A stretch of 64,000 nucleotides of DNA from Actinophytocola sp044466355 (GTDB taxonomy: Bacteria; Actinomycetota; Actinomycetes; Mycobacteriales; Pseudonocardiaceae). Each line of letters starts with the position of its first letter. The first letter of the stretch is position 1. The notes beneath the pieces are model-generated. The model had not been told where the DNA came from. It searched no databases and was given only the letters and a program-made list of their open reading frames with translations. The DNA lies in NCBI RefSeq assembly GCF_044466355.1, contig NZ_JBITMQ010000024.1, positions 19,542 through 83,541 of the forward strand. The letters are read 5' to 3'. The position numbers and the translations under genes are program-made. Shown piece after piece: positions 1-8,148 of the stretch.

Positions 1-870
1 CCGGACCGACACCGGCACGAGCGTGCGCACCGTGTGCGGGTCCGGTCGTTCGCCGCGGCTGAGGAGTATCGCCCGGAGTCCGGCGCTGATCGCGGTCAGC
101 ACCACGTCGTTCACGGTCGTGCCGTAGGCCTTGGCGACCCGCACGACGGCGGGCAGGGGAACCCGCGCGACGTGGTAGCGGCGGGCGGTGCCGATGGATC
201 CGGACAGGGATGACGGTGTCGTGGGCCTGATCGCTGCCGCGAGTTCGGCGGCACCGCGGATCAGTCGCATCGGGGAGCGCACCATGTCGAGGAACACGCC
301 GGCCTGGCCGACCGCCTTCCAGGCGAGATCTCCCACCGCGTCGAGAACGAGGCCCATGGGCCCGGGCGCCGGATCCATGGCCGCGGTCGGGGCGGCTGCG
401 GGCGTGTCGGCGAAGATCGCGTGGTAGAGCCTGGTGCCGGACACGCCGTCGGCCATGCAGTGGTGGAGCTTGGTCAGCACCGCCCACCGGTCGCCGGCGA
501 GCCCTTCGATCACCCAGCACTCCCACAGCGGCCGGTCGCGGTCCAGCCGCTGGGCCATGATGCGTGCGACGAGCCGGTGCAGTGCCTCGTCGTCGCCGGG
601 TGCCGGTACCGCGGTGCGGCGGAAGTGGTAGCCGACGTCGAAGTCCGGGTCGTCGGCCCACACCGGGGCGCCGAGGTCGAACGGCACCCGCAGCACCCGT
701 TGCCTGGCGCGCCGGATTGCGGCGAACCGCGGACCGATCGCCGCCACGTACTCCTCCTGTCCGGGCGCCGGACCGCTCAGGACGGCGACCGACGCGATCG
801 CGAGCGATGCGTGCCGGTCGCTGTCCTCAAGGGCGAGGAACGCCGCGTCGAGCGGACCGAGCCGTTCCAC
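1..870 (-). CDS. WS/DGAT family acyltransferase (wax ester synthase / diacylglycerol acyltransferase), C-terminus outside window
   Basis: This family joins acyl-CoA to a fatty alcohol or diacylglycerol, making storage lipid; M. tuberculosis Tgs1 (Rv3130c) is the DosR-regulated example. The 290 residues present begin VERLGPLDAAFL, the usual N-terminus, and carry the acyltransferase motif HHCMADG at residues 136-142 and the later TVNDVVL and LVPVSVR stretches. The window edge removes roughly the last third. The GTG start at 870 was chosen because it opens the conserved N-terminus. It lies 7 bp after the DUF4342 stop, so the two are probably one transcript starting near the boxes at 1228-1262. 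The family is certain; the acceptor substrate is unknown. Confidence 0.93.
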   Translation of the reverse strand, partial: MERLGPLDAAFLALEDSDRHASLAIASVAVLSGPAPGQEEYVAAIGPRFAAIRRARQRVLRVPFDLGAPVWADDPDFDVGYHFRRTAVPAPGDDEALHRLVARIMAQRLDRDRPLWECWVIEGLAGDRWAVLTKLHHCMADGVSGTRLYHAIFADTPAAAPTAAMDPAPGPMGLVLDAVGDLAWKAVGQAGVFLDMVRSPMRLIRGAAELAAAIRPTTPSSLSGSIGTARRYHVARVPLPAVVRVAKAYGTTVNDVVLTAISAGLRAILLSRGERPDPHTVRTLVPVSVR

Positions 871-877
871 GTTGGAC

Positions 878-1168
878 TCACTGCTCGGCGTCGGGGCCGT
901 CCTCGGCCCGCGGTTCCGGCTGGTGCTCGATCTCGATGTGCCATTCGTTGGCCAGCGCGGCGATCGCGCCGACCGCGGTCACGACCGGCGCCGCGACGGC
1001 CACGACCACGCCCGCCGTCAACGGGATCTCGATGACGGTGTGGCCGGTCTCGTTCTTGATGATGATCCGGCGGACGTTGCCCTGGTGCACCAGTTCCTTC
1101 ACCTTGTCGACGAGGGCCTGCCCGCGGACGCGTACCCGCGTGCGCCGCGTCTCCTGCTCGACGGTCAT
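878..1168 (-). CDS. DUF4342 domain small protein
   Basis: A 96-residue protein with the DUF4342 signature: a helix KVKELVHQGNVRRI at residues 22-35, then KNETGHTVIEIPLTAGVV and a hydrophobic segment at about 50-74 that could sit in or on the membrane. The tail is acidic. The family's function is not established. The start is ATG at 1168. It is the first gene of an apparent two-gene unit with the WS/DGAT gene and has a DosR-like site 60 bp upstream, suggesting it responds to the same stress. Family assignment is good; the role is unknown. Confidence 0.85.
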   Translation of the reverse strand: MTVEQETRRTRVRVRGQALVDKVKELVHQGNVRRIIIKNETGHTVIEIPLTAGVVVAVAAPVVTAVGAIAALANEWHIEIEHQPEPRAEDGPDAEQ

Positions 1169-1227
1169 TCTCCCGCTCCTTCCGTGTTCACCTGGCCATC
1201 GTGATCCTGGCCCGACCCGTCACACGA

Positions 1228-1262
1228 GGGACGTTCGGTCCCGCCGGCGCGGCGTTGGACCC
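1228..1262. promoter_or_regulatory. DosR-like sites upstream of DUF4342-WS/DGAT
   Basis: GGGACGTTCGGTCC at 1228-1241 matches 8 of 10 arm bases of GGGAC-N4-GTCCC. Read with a 5-nt spacer, GGGAC-GTTCG-GTCCC is a perfect inverted repeat. A second weaker site, GCGGCGTTGGACCC (7/10), lies at 1249-1262, 21 bp away. They sit 60-95 bp upstream of the DUF4342 start, a sensible activator position. Confidence 0.5.
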
Positions 1263-1289
1263 CGCGACGCGGCACACAGCTGGTGCGTG

Positions 1290-1858
1290 CATACCTCCGG
1301 ACAGACGGTGAGCACCGGGATGCTGCCCGCCAGTTCCAGTCCGGCGTGCGTGCGGAGCCGGGAAACGACACGTAGGTACCAGGCCAGGAACGGCGCCGAA
1401 GTCCGCGCAGTGCATCGTCGGCATGAGCAACATTTCGAAGTCTGCTGTGGGTGCGAACGGGACGAAGGCGGCGATGACGTCCTCCGCGATGCTCCTGCCT
1501 TGGTTGCGGGTGGACCGGCGACACCCCGGCAGCCGCGCCCTCGTCGCGGAACACGACCACCTCGGCGGCGCCGGCGCGCAACGCGCGGTGGCGTTGCCGC
1601 CATGCCGCCAACACGTCTGTCACCTCCGTCACCGTCGCGGTCGCCGGGTTCCAGCCGTGGCGAGAGCACGCGGCGGTTGCGCACCGTACGTGCGCGCCAG
1701 CAGGGTCCCCGCGGTGCGGGCGTCCGCCAACGTTCCGAAGCGGTGTCCTCGTGCGGTCCGGGGCAGAACGGGCACCGGGCGGTGCCCGTGGCTCCTTCCC
1801 TCGGGACACCAGGAAATCCACGTCACGTCGCCACCGGACGGGAAGGGGGGTTCTCATG
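1290..1858 (-). pseudogene. Degraded galT-like (GalT/HIT superfamily) gene
   Basis: Pieces of one galactose-1-phosphate-uridylyltransferase-like protein are recognisable in order but in different minus-strand frames. First comes CPFCPGPHEDT (around 1745-1780), the family's Zn-binding CPFCPG motif. Then VVVFRDEGAAAGVSPVHPQP (around 1503-1560), where the active-site HPHxQ has become HPQPR. Then FEMLLMPTMHCADFGAV (around 1395-1445), and finally a segment running from FLAWYLRVVSRLRTHAGLEL to IPVLTVCPE (to about 1290). At least two frameshifts separate the pieces, so no full product can be made. The ATG near 1858 lies about 55 bp from a perfect DosR-like site at 1912. It is probably a former member of the regulon. 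Confidence 0.6.
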
Positions 1859-1911
1859 GCAGGGACTATCGACGGCAGCTGACACCGAAGTGCGTTGGGC
1901 CCGCCGCCCCG

Positions 1912-1925
1912 GGGACCTCCGTCCC
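1912..1925. promoter_or_regulatory. Perfect DosR-like palindrome GGGACCTCCGTCCC
   Basis: All ten arm bases match GGGAC-N4-GTCCC. It lies 69 bp upstream of the Rv1733c-like gene start at 1994 on the plus strand and 54 bp from the ATG of the decayed galT-like gene on the minus strand, so it may once have driven both. A weaker half-like site, GGGACTATCGACGG, is at 1862-1875. Confidence 0.65.
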
Positions 1926-1993
1926 TGCCATGAGCACGCGGTCCGCTGGAACATGGCATGCGGAAGGGTCATCCGGGAGGACCGGGAGATGCC

Positions 1994-2587
1994 ATGAACA
2001 GGACCGCGCGGCTGCTGCGGCTGCTGCTACCGGGTACGAACCCGTTGGCCCGAGGCAGTGACCGCCTGCAGGGCGCCCTCCTGACCGTCGTGTTCGTGCT
2101 GGCGACGGTGCTGGTGCCGGTCATGCTCACGTTCGGCTCGCTCACCTACAGCGGTCTCGTCGACGACGCCGAGCGGCGCTCCCGGGACTGGACGCGGGCC
2201 ACGGCGGTGGTCACCGAGGACGTGCCACCCGCCGGGTACGCCGCACGAGGTGAACCGGGTTTCGCGACCACACACGCCGCGGTCGAGTGGCGGTTGCCCG
2301 ACGGCACCTCCGGCACCGGCCGCGCGTCCGTCGAGCGGGGCACCCACGCCGGTGCGCGGGTCACGATCTGGCTCGACGAACAGGGAAAGCTCGTCGGTCC
2401 GCCCTCGGAGCCGGCCGACGCGGCCTTCGCCGGGGTCCTGGTCGCGGTAACCGGCTGGTTCGTCGCGGGCGGCCTGCTGGCCCTCCTCTACTACGGCGCG
2501 AAACGACTGCTCGACCGGAGCAGGGCCCGGTCGTGGGAGCAGGAGTGGACGCGTGTCGAGCCGGAGTGGCGCAACCAGCCGAGATGA
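1994..2587 (+). CDS. Rv1733c-like two-TM membrane protein
   Basis: A 197-residue protein with the layout of the DosR-regulon protein Rv1733c: an N-terminal PGTNPLARGSDRL segment (residues 13-25), TM1 at about 27-50, an external domain of about 90 residues with TTHAAVEWRLPDG and VTIWLDEQGKLVGPP, TM2 at about 144-167, and a basic tail ending in WTRVEPEW. Function unknown; in mycobacteria it is a hypoxia-induced membrane antigen. Start ATG at 1994 follows GGGAG. The nitroreductase starts 10 bp downstream, so they probably form an operon under the perfect box at 1912. A paralogue with the same layout is at 13696. Confidence 0.85.
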   Translation: MNRTARLLRLLLPGTNPLARGSDRLQGALLTVVFVLATVLVPVMLTFGSLTYSGLVDDAERRSRDWTRATAVVTEDVPPAGYAARGEPGFATTHAAVEWRLPDGTSGTGRASVERGTHAGARVTIWLDEQGKLVGPPSEPADAAFAGVLVAVTGWFVAGGLLALLYYGAKRLLDRSRARSWEQEWTRVEPEWRNQPR

Positions 2588-2597
2588 AGGAGCGACC

Positions 2598-3533
2598 ATG
2601 AGCAGGTCGGCACCGACCTGGACGTCGGGGGAGCGCGGGCTCGTCAGGCTGGTCGCGGAGCTGGCCCCCTCGGTGCACAACACGCTGCCGTGGCGGATCG
2701 TCTGCGCCGACGGCGCCCGCACCCTGTCGCTCCTGGCACGCGGCGACCGGGCGCTGCCTCAGCACGACCCCCACGGCCGGGATCGCCTGATCTCCTGTGG
2801 CGCCGCGCTGACCAACGTGCGCCTCGCGCTGTGCGCGCTCGGGTGGGTGCCGGAGATCGACCTCCTGCCCATGCCGGTGACTCCGGGTGAGGTCGCCAGG
2901 GTCGTGGTCGTCGAACGCGGCGAGCCCATCGACGAGGACGTCGTTCGCTACCTCGCCGTGTCGTACCGGCGGAGCCACCGCGCGCCGTTCCTGGAGACGC
3001 CCGTGGACGACGCGACCGTGCGCCGGCTCGCCGCGCACGGCGTGGACGGTGTCGAGATCCGCCGTCTGGGTGGCCGGTACGACGCCGCCGTGCTCGCGAA
3101 GCTGTTGTCCCACAGCGCGGCCGTGCTCCGCCTCGACACCGTCTACCAGCGTGAGCTGAACGCGTGGACTGCGAACGACGAGCATCCAGTCGCGGGTGCC
3201 GGCGTCGCGGTGCTGCCCCGGCGGGACGCCGCACTGCCGTGGGCTGGCCTGGTCCGGCGGTCCACCGCCATCCCCGATCGCGTGATCCTCACCGACCGCC
3301 TCGCGCGTGAGTGCCTGCTCCTGGTCGAGACACCGGACGACGGTCCGCTCGACCACCTCCGTGCGGGCATGGCTGTGGAGGAGATGTGGCTGACCGCGGT
3401 CGGTGCGGGTCTCGCATGCGCGGTGCTGACCCAGCCGCTCCAGGTGCCCGAGGTGCGCGCCGGTCTCGTCGAAGAGTTGTCCCTCAACGGTTTCCCCCAG
3501 GTGCTGTGCAGGCTCGGGTATCCGATCGCGTGA
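2598..3533 (+). CDS. Acg-family putative nitroreductase (paralogue 1)
   Basis: A 311-residue member of the Acg (Rv2032/Rv3131/Rv3127) family, nitroreductase-fold proteins abundant in DosR regulons. In mycobacterial Acg the FMN is bound but shielded, and the role is thought to be flavin sequestration or stress survival rather than ordinary reduction. Visible marks are SVHNTLPW at residues 25-32, DPHGRDRLISCGAAL at 57-71, and a C-terminal GFPQVLCRLGYPI. It is shorter than the 336-residue paralogues. The ATG at 2598 follows GAAGGAGCG. It shares a unit with the Rv1733c-like gene. Confidence 0.88.
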   Translation: MSRSAPTWTSGERGLVRLVAELAPSVHNTLPWRIVCADGARTLSLLARGDRALPQHDPHGRDRLISCGAALTNVRLALCALGWVPEIDLLPMPVTPGEVARVVVVERGEPIDEDVVRYLAVSYRRSHRAPFLETPVDDATVRRLAAHGVDGVEIRRLGGRYDAAVLAKLLSHSAAVLRLDTVYQRELNAWTANDEHPVAGAGVAVLPRRDAALPWAGLVRRSTAIPDRVILTDRLARECLLLVETPDDGPLDHLRAGMAVEEMWLTAVGAGLACAVLTQPLQVPEVRAGLVEELSLNGFPQVLCRLGYPIA

Positions 3534-3654
3534 GCTACGTGGTGGTGGCGAGTTCGTGCTGTACGGCATCGGTGTGCCGCTGCCGCGGATGCGCGGACCG
3601 GCGGCGCGTGCCCGCGTGCCGGTGTTGGAAGAGTGAGCCCTGTCCAAGCAGCCG

Positions 3655-3678
3655 CCCTCCGGCCTCGCGACCGGAGGG
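3655..3678. terminator. Hairpin between convergent genes
   Basis: CCCTCCGG and CCGGAGGG form an 8-bp perfect stem around an 8-nt loop, between the nitroreductase stop (3533, plus) and the CBS-BON stop (3694, minus). There is no T-run, as is usual in actinomycetes. It could end both transcripts. The remaining sequence from 3534 holds no convincing gene. Confidence 0.55.
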
Positions 3679-3693
3679 TGGGGCCGTGAACGG

Positions 3694-4401
3694 CTACGGG
3701 CGGGTGATGTCGATCGTCATCGGGTCCGGGACGTGGTCGCGTGTGTCGTCGCGGCGGTAGTCCATCGACACGACGACGTCGACCACACCGTCGATGTGGC
3801 TCGTCATGTCCTCGACCAGGTCGACCTGGCTCTTCAGCTCCAGTTGACCGGTGAGAGTGGCCTCGCCGTCGTGGACGGCCACGGTGACGGTCGCCGGGTT
3901 GACCGGGATGCCCAGACCGTGTTCGAAGACGCGCTCGACGATGTCGTCTCGGATGTCCTCGTCCTTGCGCAGGAACACGGTGAGGACGTCCTTGCGGCTC
4001 ACGATGCCGGCCAGCGCGCCGTCGGCGTCGACGACCGGAAGCCGTTTCACGTTGTGCTGGGTCATCAGCCGGGCGGCGCCCGCGACCGTGGCGTCGTCGG
4101 TCACCGTGATCGCCGGCGCGGTCATCAGCGTGCCGGCCGTCGTGGCGACCGCTCGCCGCATGTTCCGCCTCCTGCGCCACCAGCTCGCCAGCGAGCGCGT
4201 GAACTCGATCTCCTGCGTGCCCTGTTTGATCAGCAGGTCCGCCTCGGACACCACACCCAGCACACGACGGTCGCGGTCCACGACCGGTACCGCACTCACG
4301 TCCCGGCCTGACAACGCGCGGACGACGTCCTTGAACGGCGAGCCTTCCCGCACCGTGACGACATCGGTGCTCATCACGTTCCTGACCTTCTGGTGGCTCA
4401 T
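3694..4401 (-). CDS. CBS-CBS-BON domain protein
   Basis: A 235-residue protein with CBS domain 1 (about residues 8-60, from VRNVMSTDVVTV to LGVVSEADLL), CBS domain 2 (about 92-145, LMTAPAITV to GIVSRKDVL) and a BON domain (about 150-215, PVNPATVTVAVHDGEATLTG). CBS pairs usually bind adenine nucleotides and report energy state; BON may bind membrane or carbohydrate. Rv2626c (Hrp1) is a DosR-regulated CBS protein without BON. Start ATG 4401 has GAGGAGG upstream. It is divergent from the CBS gene at 4601 with three DosR-like sites between them. Confidence 0.9.
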   Translation of the reverse strand: MSHQKVRNVMSTDVVTVREGSPFKDVVRALSGRDVSAVPVVDRDRRVLGVVSEADLLIKQGTQEIEFTRSLASWWRRRRNMRRAVATTAGTLMTAPAITVTDDATVAGAARLMTQHNVKRLPVVDADGALAGIVSRKDVLTVFLRKDEDIRDDIVERVFEHGLGIPVNPATVTVAVHDGEATLTGQLELKSQVDLVEDMTSHIDGVVDVVVSMDYRRDDTRDHVPDPMTIDITRP

Positions 4402-4452
4402 CGCTACCTCCTCGACTGCCACCAGCGTGCGGCGGTGGGGCTTCCCGCGCTG

Positions 4453-4522
4453 CGGTCGGACGGCCCGGCGATCAGGGACTTCGGTCCTGAGCTCGCCGAG
4501 TCCGTCGCGGGACCTTCGTCGA
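4453..4522. promoter_or_regulatory. DosR-like site cluster between divergent CBS genes
   Basis: GGGACTTCGGTCCT at 4475-4488 matches 9/10 arm bases. CGGTCGGACGGCCC (7/10) at 4453-4466 lies exactly 22 bp before it. GGGACCTTCGTCGA (7/10) at 4509-4522 is a third candidate. The cluster lies 52-121 bp from the minus gene start at 4401 and 79-148 bp from the plus gene start at 4601, so it could activate both. Confidence 0.6.
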
Positions 4523-4600
4523 CGTTGTTGTTGCTTCCGGCCCTGATCGTGGCGGGTCCGCGCTGGAAAGCTGGTGTCAGAGATCCATGAGGGAGGCGTG

Positions 4601-5209
4601 ATGACTGTTTCGGTGAGGACGGTCGGAAGTGTGATGACGCGGCGTCCTGTGTCCGTGCCCGCCGGCGCACCGTTCGCCACCGTGGCGGCGATCCTGGCGC
4701 GGAGGCGGATCGGTGCGGTGCCCGTGCTCGACCGGCACGGGCAGCTGATCGGAGTGGTGTCGGCGGCCGACCTGATGGGCGTCCGGGACGGCGTTGGCGT
4801 GACCGCTCGTGAGCTGATGACCGAGTCGGTGCGCACGGTGTCGGTCGACGCCACGGTGCCGGTCGCGACGCGGTTGCTGGCCGAGTCCGGTGTGCGGCGG
4901 TTGTTCGTGACCGAGCACGGCAGGCTGATGGGTGTGCTGTCGCGTCGGGATCTGCTGAGCGTGTACGTCCGTGACGACGACGATATTCGTATGGACGTCG
5001 AACACGTCGTCGCGGAGGTGCCTGGCGGGCGACCGGTGAGGGTGAGTGTCCGCGATGGGGTCGCGCTACTGCTCGGCCGTGTCGAGTGGCGCAGTACACG
5101 GGCCGCGATCGCCGAACGGGCGCGCGCGGTGCCGGGTGTGGTGGAGGTGCTGGACAGGCTGGGCTACGTCTTCGACGACGGCGCACGGCTGACCGGAGCG
5201 GCCCGATGA
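4601..5209 (+). CDS. CBS-domain protein with BON-like tail
   Basis: A 202-residue protein with two CBS motifs: VGSVMTRRPVSVPAG to LIGVVSAADLMG (about residues 7-58) and ARELMTESVRTVSVD to LMGVLSRRDLLSVYV (about 67-125). A weaker BON-like tail contains VRVSVRDGVALLLGRVEW. Likely a nucleotide-responsive regulator. The stop overlaps the next start as ATGA, so it is translationally coupled to the acetyltransferase/acyl-CoA synthetase gene. CBS binding of AMP or ATP could inform on that enzyme's energy context (inference). Start ATG 4601 has GGGAGG. Confidence 0.88.
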   Translation: MTVSVRTVGSVMTRRPVSVPAGAPFATVAAILARRRIGAVPVLDRHGQLIGVVSAADLMGVRDGVGVTARELMTESVRTVSVDATVPVATRLLAESGVRRLFVTEHGRLMGVLSRRDLLSVYVRDDDDIRMDVEHVVAEVPGGRPVRVSVRDGVALLLGRVEWRSTRAAIAERARAVPGVVEVLDRLGYVFDDGARLTGAAR

Positions 5210-7863
5210 GCGCCGCGACCGGTGTGCGGTCGCTGCTCGCCGACGGCAGAGTCGTCGTCATCCGGACGATCGAGGTGACAGACGCGCCCGATGTGCTCGC
5301 ACTCCACACGCGACTGTCCGAACACGATCGCTACCTCCGGTTCTTCGGCAGCGGCACGAGCGTCCTCGACGCCGTCACCCGCCGGATCGCGCGCGCTCCT
5401 GACGACTCGCACGCGGCGGTCGGCTCGTGGCTCGGCGGCAAGCTCGTCGGCGTGGCGCACTACGAGCGGATGCTGGGTACCGCGACCGCCGAGGTCGCAC
5501 TGGTGGTGGACGGTGCGGTACAGGCACGCGGGCTCGGCACCCTGCTGCTGGAGCACCTCGGGTCCATGGCCCGGCGTCTCGGCATCACGCGGTTCGTGGC
5601 CGAGGTCCTCGCGGAGAACCAGCGGATGATCAAGGTGTTCGCCGACACCGGCCTGCCGTACCGGATTTCCTCGCTCGGGCCGGAACGAAACGTGGAGATC
5701 GGGCTCACCGAGAACGAGACCTTCGCCGCCGCGGTCGACGAGCGCGACCGGGTCGCCGACGTCGCCAGCCTCGCGAACGTGCTGCGCCCGTCCTCGATCG
5801 TGGTGGTCGGCGCCGGCAGACGACCGGGCTCGGTCGGGCACGCCGTACTGCGGAACCTGCTCGACGGCGGGTTCGCCGGCACGCTGACCGCGGTCAACCC
5901 CCACGCCGACGAGATCGCGGGTGTGCCGTGCCGGCCGTCGGTCGCCGAACTGACCGAGGTACCCGACCTGGCTGTGGTGTGCGTGCCCGCGGCGTCGGTG
6001 CCCGACGCCGTCGAGGAGTGCGGCCGGGAGGGCGTTCCCGCCGTGGTCGTGATCTCCGCCGGGTTGTCCGGCACCGATCTCGCCGCCCGCGTCGTGGCGT
6101 CGGTGCGCCGCCACGGCATGCGCTTGGTCGGGCCGAACTGCGTCGGCGTGGCCAACACGGCGGCCGACATGAACGCGACCTTCACCCGCGGCGGCGTTCC
6201 CCGGGGCGACGTCGGGATCGTGACCCAGTCCGGGGGAGTCGGCATCGCGGTCGTGGAGCTGCTGCGCCAACTCGGGCTCGGCGTCTCGACCATGGTGTCG
6301 ACCGGCGACAAGTACGACATCAGCGGCAACGACATGCTGTTGTGGTGGCGGCACGACCCGCGCACCGCGGCCGCCGTGCTGTACCTGGAGTCGTTCGGCA
6401 ACCCGCGCAAGTTCAGCCGCCTGGCACGCGGGCTGGCGCGGACCAAGCCGATCATCGCCGTGCGGTCCGCAGAGAGCGACGTCGCCCAGCGGGCCGCCGC
6501 CTCACACACCGCGGCCGCGGCGACCCCGGCCGTCACCAGGGACGCGCTGTTCGAGCAGGCGGGCGTGATCGCGGTCGACACGGTAAGCGAGGTCACCGAC
6601 GTGCTCGCCGCACTGGCGTGGCAACCGCTGCCGGCAGGCAACCGGGTCGCGATCCTGTCCAACGCGGGCGGCGCCGGTGTGCTCGCCGCCGACGCGTGCG
6701 TCCACAACGGACTCCTCGTGCCGCGACTCGCCGAGTCCACCCGCGCCGTGCTCGCCGAGTTGCTGCCGGCACAGGCGAGTCTCGACAACCCCATCGACAC
6801 GACGGCCGCGGTGGACGACACCACTTTCGCCGCGTGTCTCGAGGTGCTGCTCGCCGACGGGAGCATCGACGCGGTGCTCGCCGCGGGCGTACCGACGGCC
6901 ATCGCGGACCCGGTCACGGCGGCACCCGGCATCGCGCGGGACCGCCGCAAGACGCTCCTGGTTGCCCGGCCCGGGCAGCTGGCGTCGGTGACCGGGCTCG
7001 GCGACGAGCGCGACCCGGAACCCGCCACAGCGAGCTACGCCGATCCCGCTGCGGCCGCTGCGGCACTGGGCCGGATCGCCACCTATGCCCGGTGGCGCAG
7101 GCGGGACGGCGGCCAAGTAGATGCCCCGGACGGGATCCGACTCGACGACGCGCGAGCGCTGGTGCGGGAGTTCCTCCACGCCGAGCCCCACGGCGGCTGG
7201 CTCGCGCCCGCTGCCACCATGCGGCTGCTCGCCCTGTTCGGCATCCCGGCGGTGCCGTCGATCCAGGCCGGTGACGTCGACAAGGCCGTCGCGGCGTTCG
7301 AAGAGCTGGGTGGCCCGGTGGCGGTGAAGGCGATCGCGGCCGGGGTGCTGCACAAGGCCAGAGCAGGTGGTGTGGCCCTGAACGTGGCGACCGAGGCGGA
7401 CCTTCGGGCGGTGTGGACCGGTTTCCGTGACCGCTTCGGCGACGCCATGCTGGGCGTGCTGCTCCAGCCGATGGCGGAACCGGGCCGTGAACTGATCGTC
7501 GGCGTGGACTCCGACGACACGTTCGGGCCGCTGGTGGTGTTCGGACTGGGCGGCACCGACACCGACCTCATCGCGGACCGCGCCGCCCGGCTGACCCCGT
7601 TGTCCGAAGTGGATGCCGAGGAGATGGTGCACGGCCTGCGGTCCTCGGCCCTGCTGTTCGGCGGCGACCGCCCGTTGCCCACCGAGGGAGTGGTCGACGT
7701 GCTGGTCCGGACCAGCAGGCTGGCCGATGCGATTCCGGAGGTCACCGAACTGGACCTCAACCCGGTGGTCGTCCGTGCGGACGGCTGTCAGGTGCTCGAC
7801 GCCCGCGTGCGGATCGCACCCCGTGAGCCCGCCGACCCGTTCCTGCGCAAGCTCCGTGCCTGA
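5206..7863 (+). CDS. GNAT acetyltransferase fused to ADP-forming acyl-CoA synthetase-like protein (Pat/PatZ type)
   Basis: An 885-residue fusion. Residues 13-160 are a GNAT domain with the acetyl-CoA loop QARGLGT (106-112). From about 193 a CoA-binding Rossmann domain begins (RPSSIVVVGAGRRPGSVG), followed by a succinyl-CoA-synthetase-like ligase region (LVGPNCVGVAN, VTQSGGVG), and a C-terminal ATP-grasp domain from about 660 (GPVAVKAIAAGVLHK, ELDLNPVVV). Proteins of this type acetylate lysines, typically inactivating acetyl-CoA synthetase; some have acyl-CoA synthetase activity. The GNAT-first order is the reverse of E. coli PatZ, where GNAT is C-terminal. Coupled by ATGA to the CBS gene. Which partial reactions are active cannot be read from sequence. 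Confidence 0.9.
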   Translation: MSAATGVRSLLADGRVVVIRTIEVTDAPDVLALHTRLSEHDRYLRFFGSGTSVLDAVTRRIARAPDDSHAAVGSWLGGKLVGVAHYERMLGTATAEVALVVDGAVQARGLGTLLLEHLGSMARRLGITRFVAEVLAENQRMIKVFADTGLPYRISSLGPERNVEIGLTENETFAAAVDERDRVADVASLANVLRPSSIVVVGAGRRPGSVGHAVLRNLLDGGFAGTLTAVNPHADEIAGVPCRPSVAELTEVPDLAVVCVPAASVPDAVEECGREGVPAVVVISAGLSGTDLAARVVASVRRHGMRLVGPNCVGVANTAADMNATFTRGGVPRGDVGIVTQSGGVGIAVVELLRQLGLGVSTMVSTGDKYDISGNDMLLWWRHDPRTAAAVLYLESFGNPRKFSRLARGLARTKPIIAVRSAESDVAQRAAASHTAAAATPAVTRDALFEQAGVIAVDTVSEVTDVLAALAWQPLPAGNRVAILSNAGGAGVLAADACVHNGLLVPRLAESTRAVLAELLPAQASLDNPIDTTAAVDDTTFAACLEVLLADGSIDAVLAAGVPTAIADPVTAAPGIARDRRKTLLVARPGQLASVTGLGDERDPEPATASYADPAAAAAALGRIATYARWRRRDGGQVDAPDGIRLDDARALVREFLHAEPHGGWLAPAATMRLLALFGIPAVPSIQAGDVDKAVAAFEELGGPVAVKAIAAGVLHKARAGGVALNVATEADLRAVWTGFRDRFGDAMLGVLLQPMAEPGRELIVGVDSDDTFGPLVVFGLGGTDTDLIADRAARLTPLSEVDAEEMVHGLRSSALLFGGDRPLPTEGVVDVLVRTSRLADAIPEVTELDLNPVVVRADGCQVLDARVRIAPREPADPFLRKLRA

Positions 7864-8098
7864 TTCACTCCGCCTGGCGTGCGGTGTAACAGGTTGCCGT
7901 GACGGACAAAGAGAAGTATGCGCCTGGCGGGTGGGGCGAGAAGCCCGCGTGGTCGAACAGTTGGCGGCACGCGGTCGGTAGCGAGCGTTCGAGGCTCAGG
8001 TCGCGCGCCTGCTGGCTACAGGAAACGGCGTCTCCCCGTGCCAGAGCTGCTCGCGCCGCCTGAAGTCCAGGTGGACCGTCCTCGGTCAGTGACAAGAA
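7864..8098. other. Intergenic, no gene seen
   Basis: The 235 bp between the acetyltransferase gene stop and the terminator at 8099 contain no frame with recognisable motifs or a good ribosome binding site. The minus frame is open but its codon third positions are not G/C biased and it has no family resemblance. Confidence 0.5.
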
Positions 8099-8134
8099 TT
8101 CGCCCGGGATGGACCGGTGTCCACCCCGGGCGAA
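8099..8134 (-). terminator. Strong hairpin after the DoxX-like gene
   Basis: TTCGCCCGGG (8099-8108) and CCCGGGCGAA (8125-8134) are a perfect 10-bp stem. The loop holds a further TGGAC/GTCCA 5-bp stem (8110-8123). It lies 15 bp beyond the stop of the minus gene ending at 8149 and is the clear terminator for it. Confidence 0.75.
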
Positions 8135-8148
8135 GCTCCGGTGCCGGG

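Noticed and set aside
1165..1959. A long minus-strand open frame of 264 codons
   Set aside because: Its translation is Arg-rich without family resemblance; the true signal is the frameshifted galT-like gene spread over three frames.
5427..7274. A 615-codon plus frame inside the acetyltransferase/synthetase gene
   Set aside because: A shadow frame, Arg-rich, produced by GC bias; the real frame has GNAT, CoA-binding and ATP-grasp motifs.
8110..8123. TGGAC-CGGT-GTCCA, which fits the DosR-like 5-4-5 pattern
   Set aside because: It is the inner stem of the terminator hairpin 8099-8134 and lies downstream of, not before, a gene.
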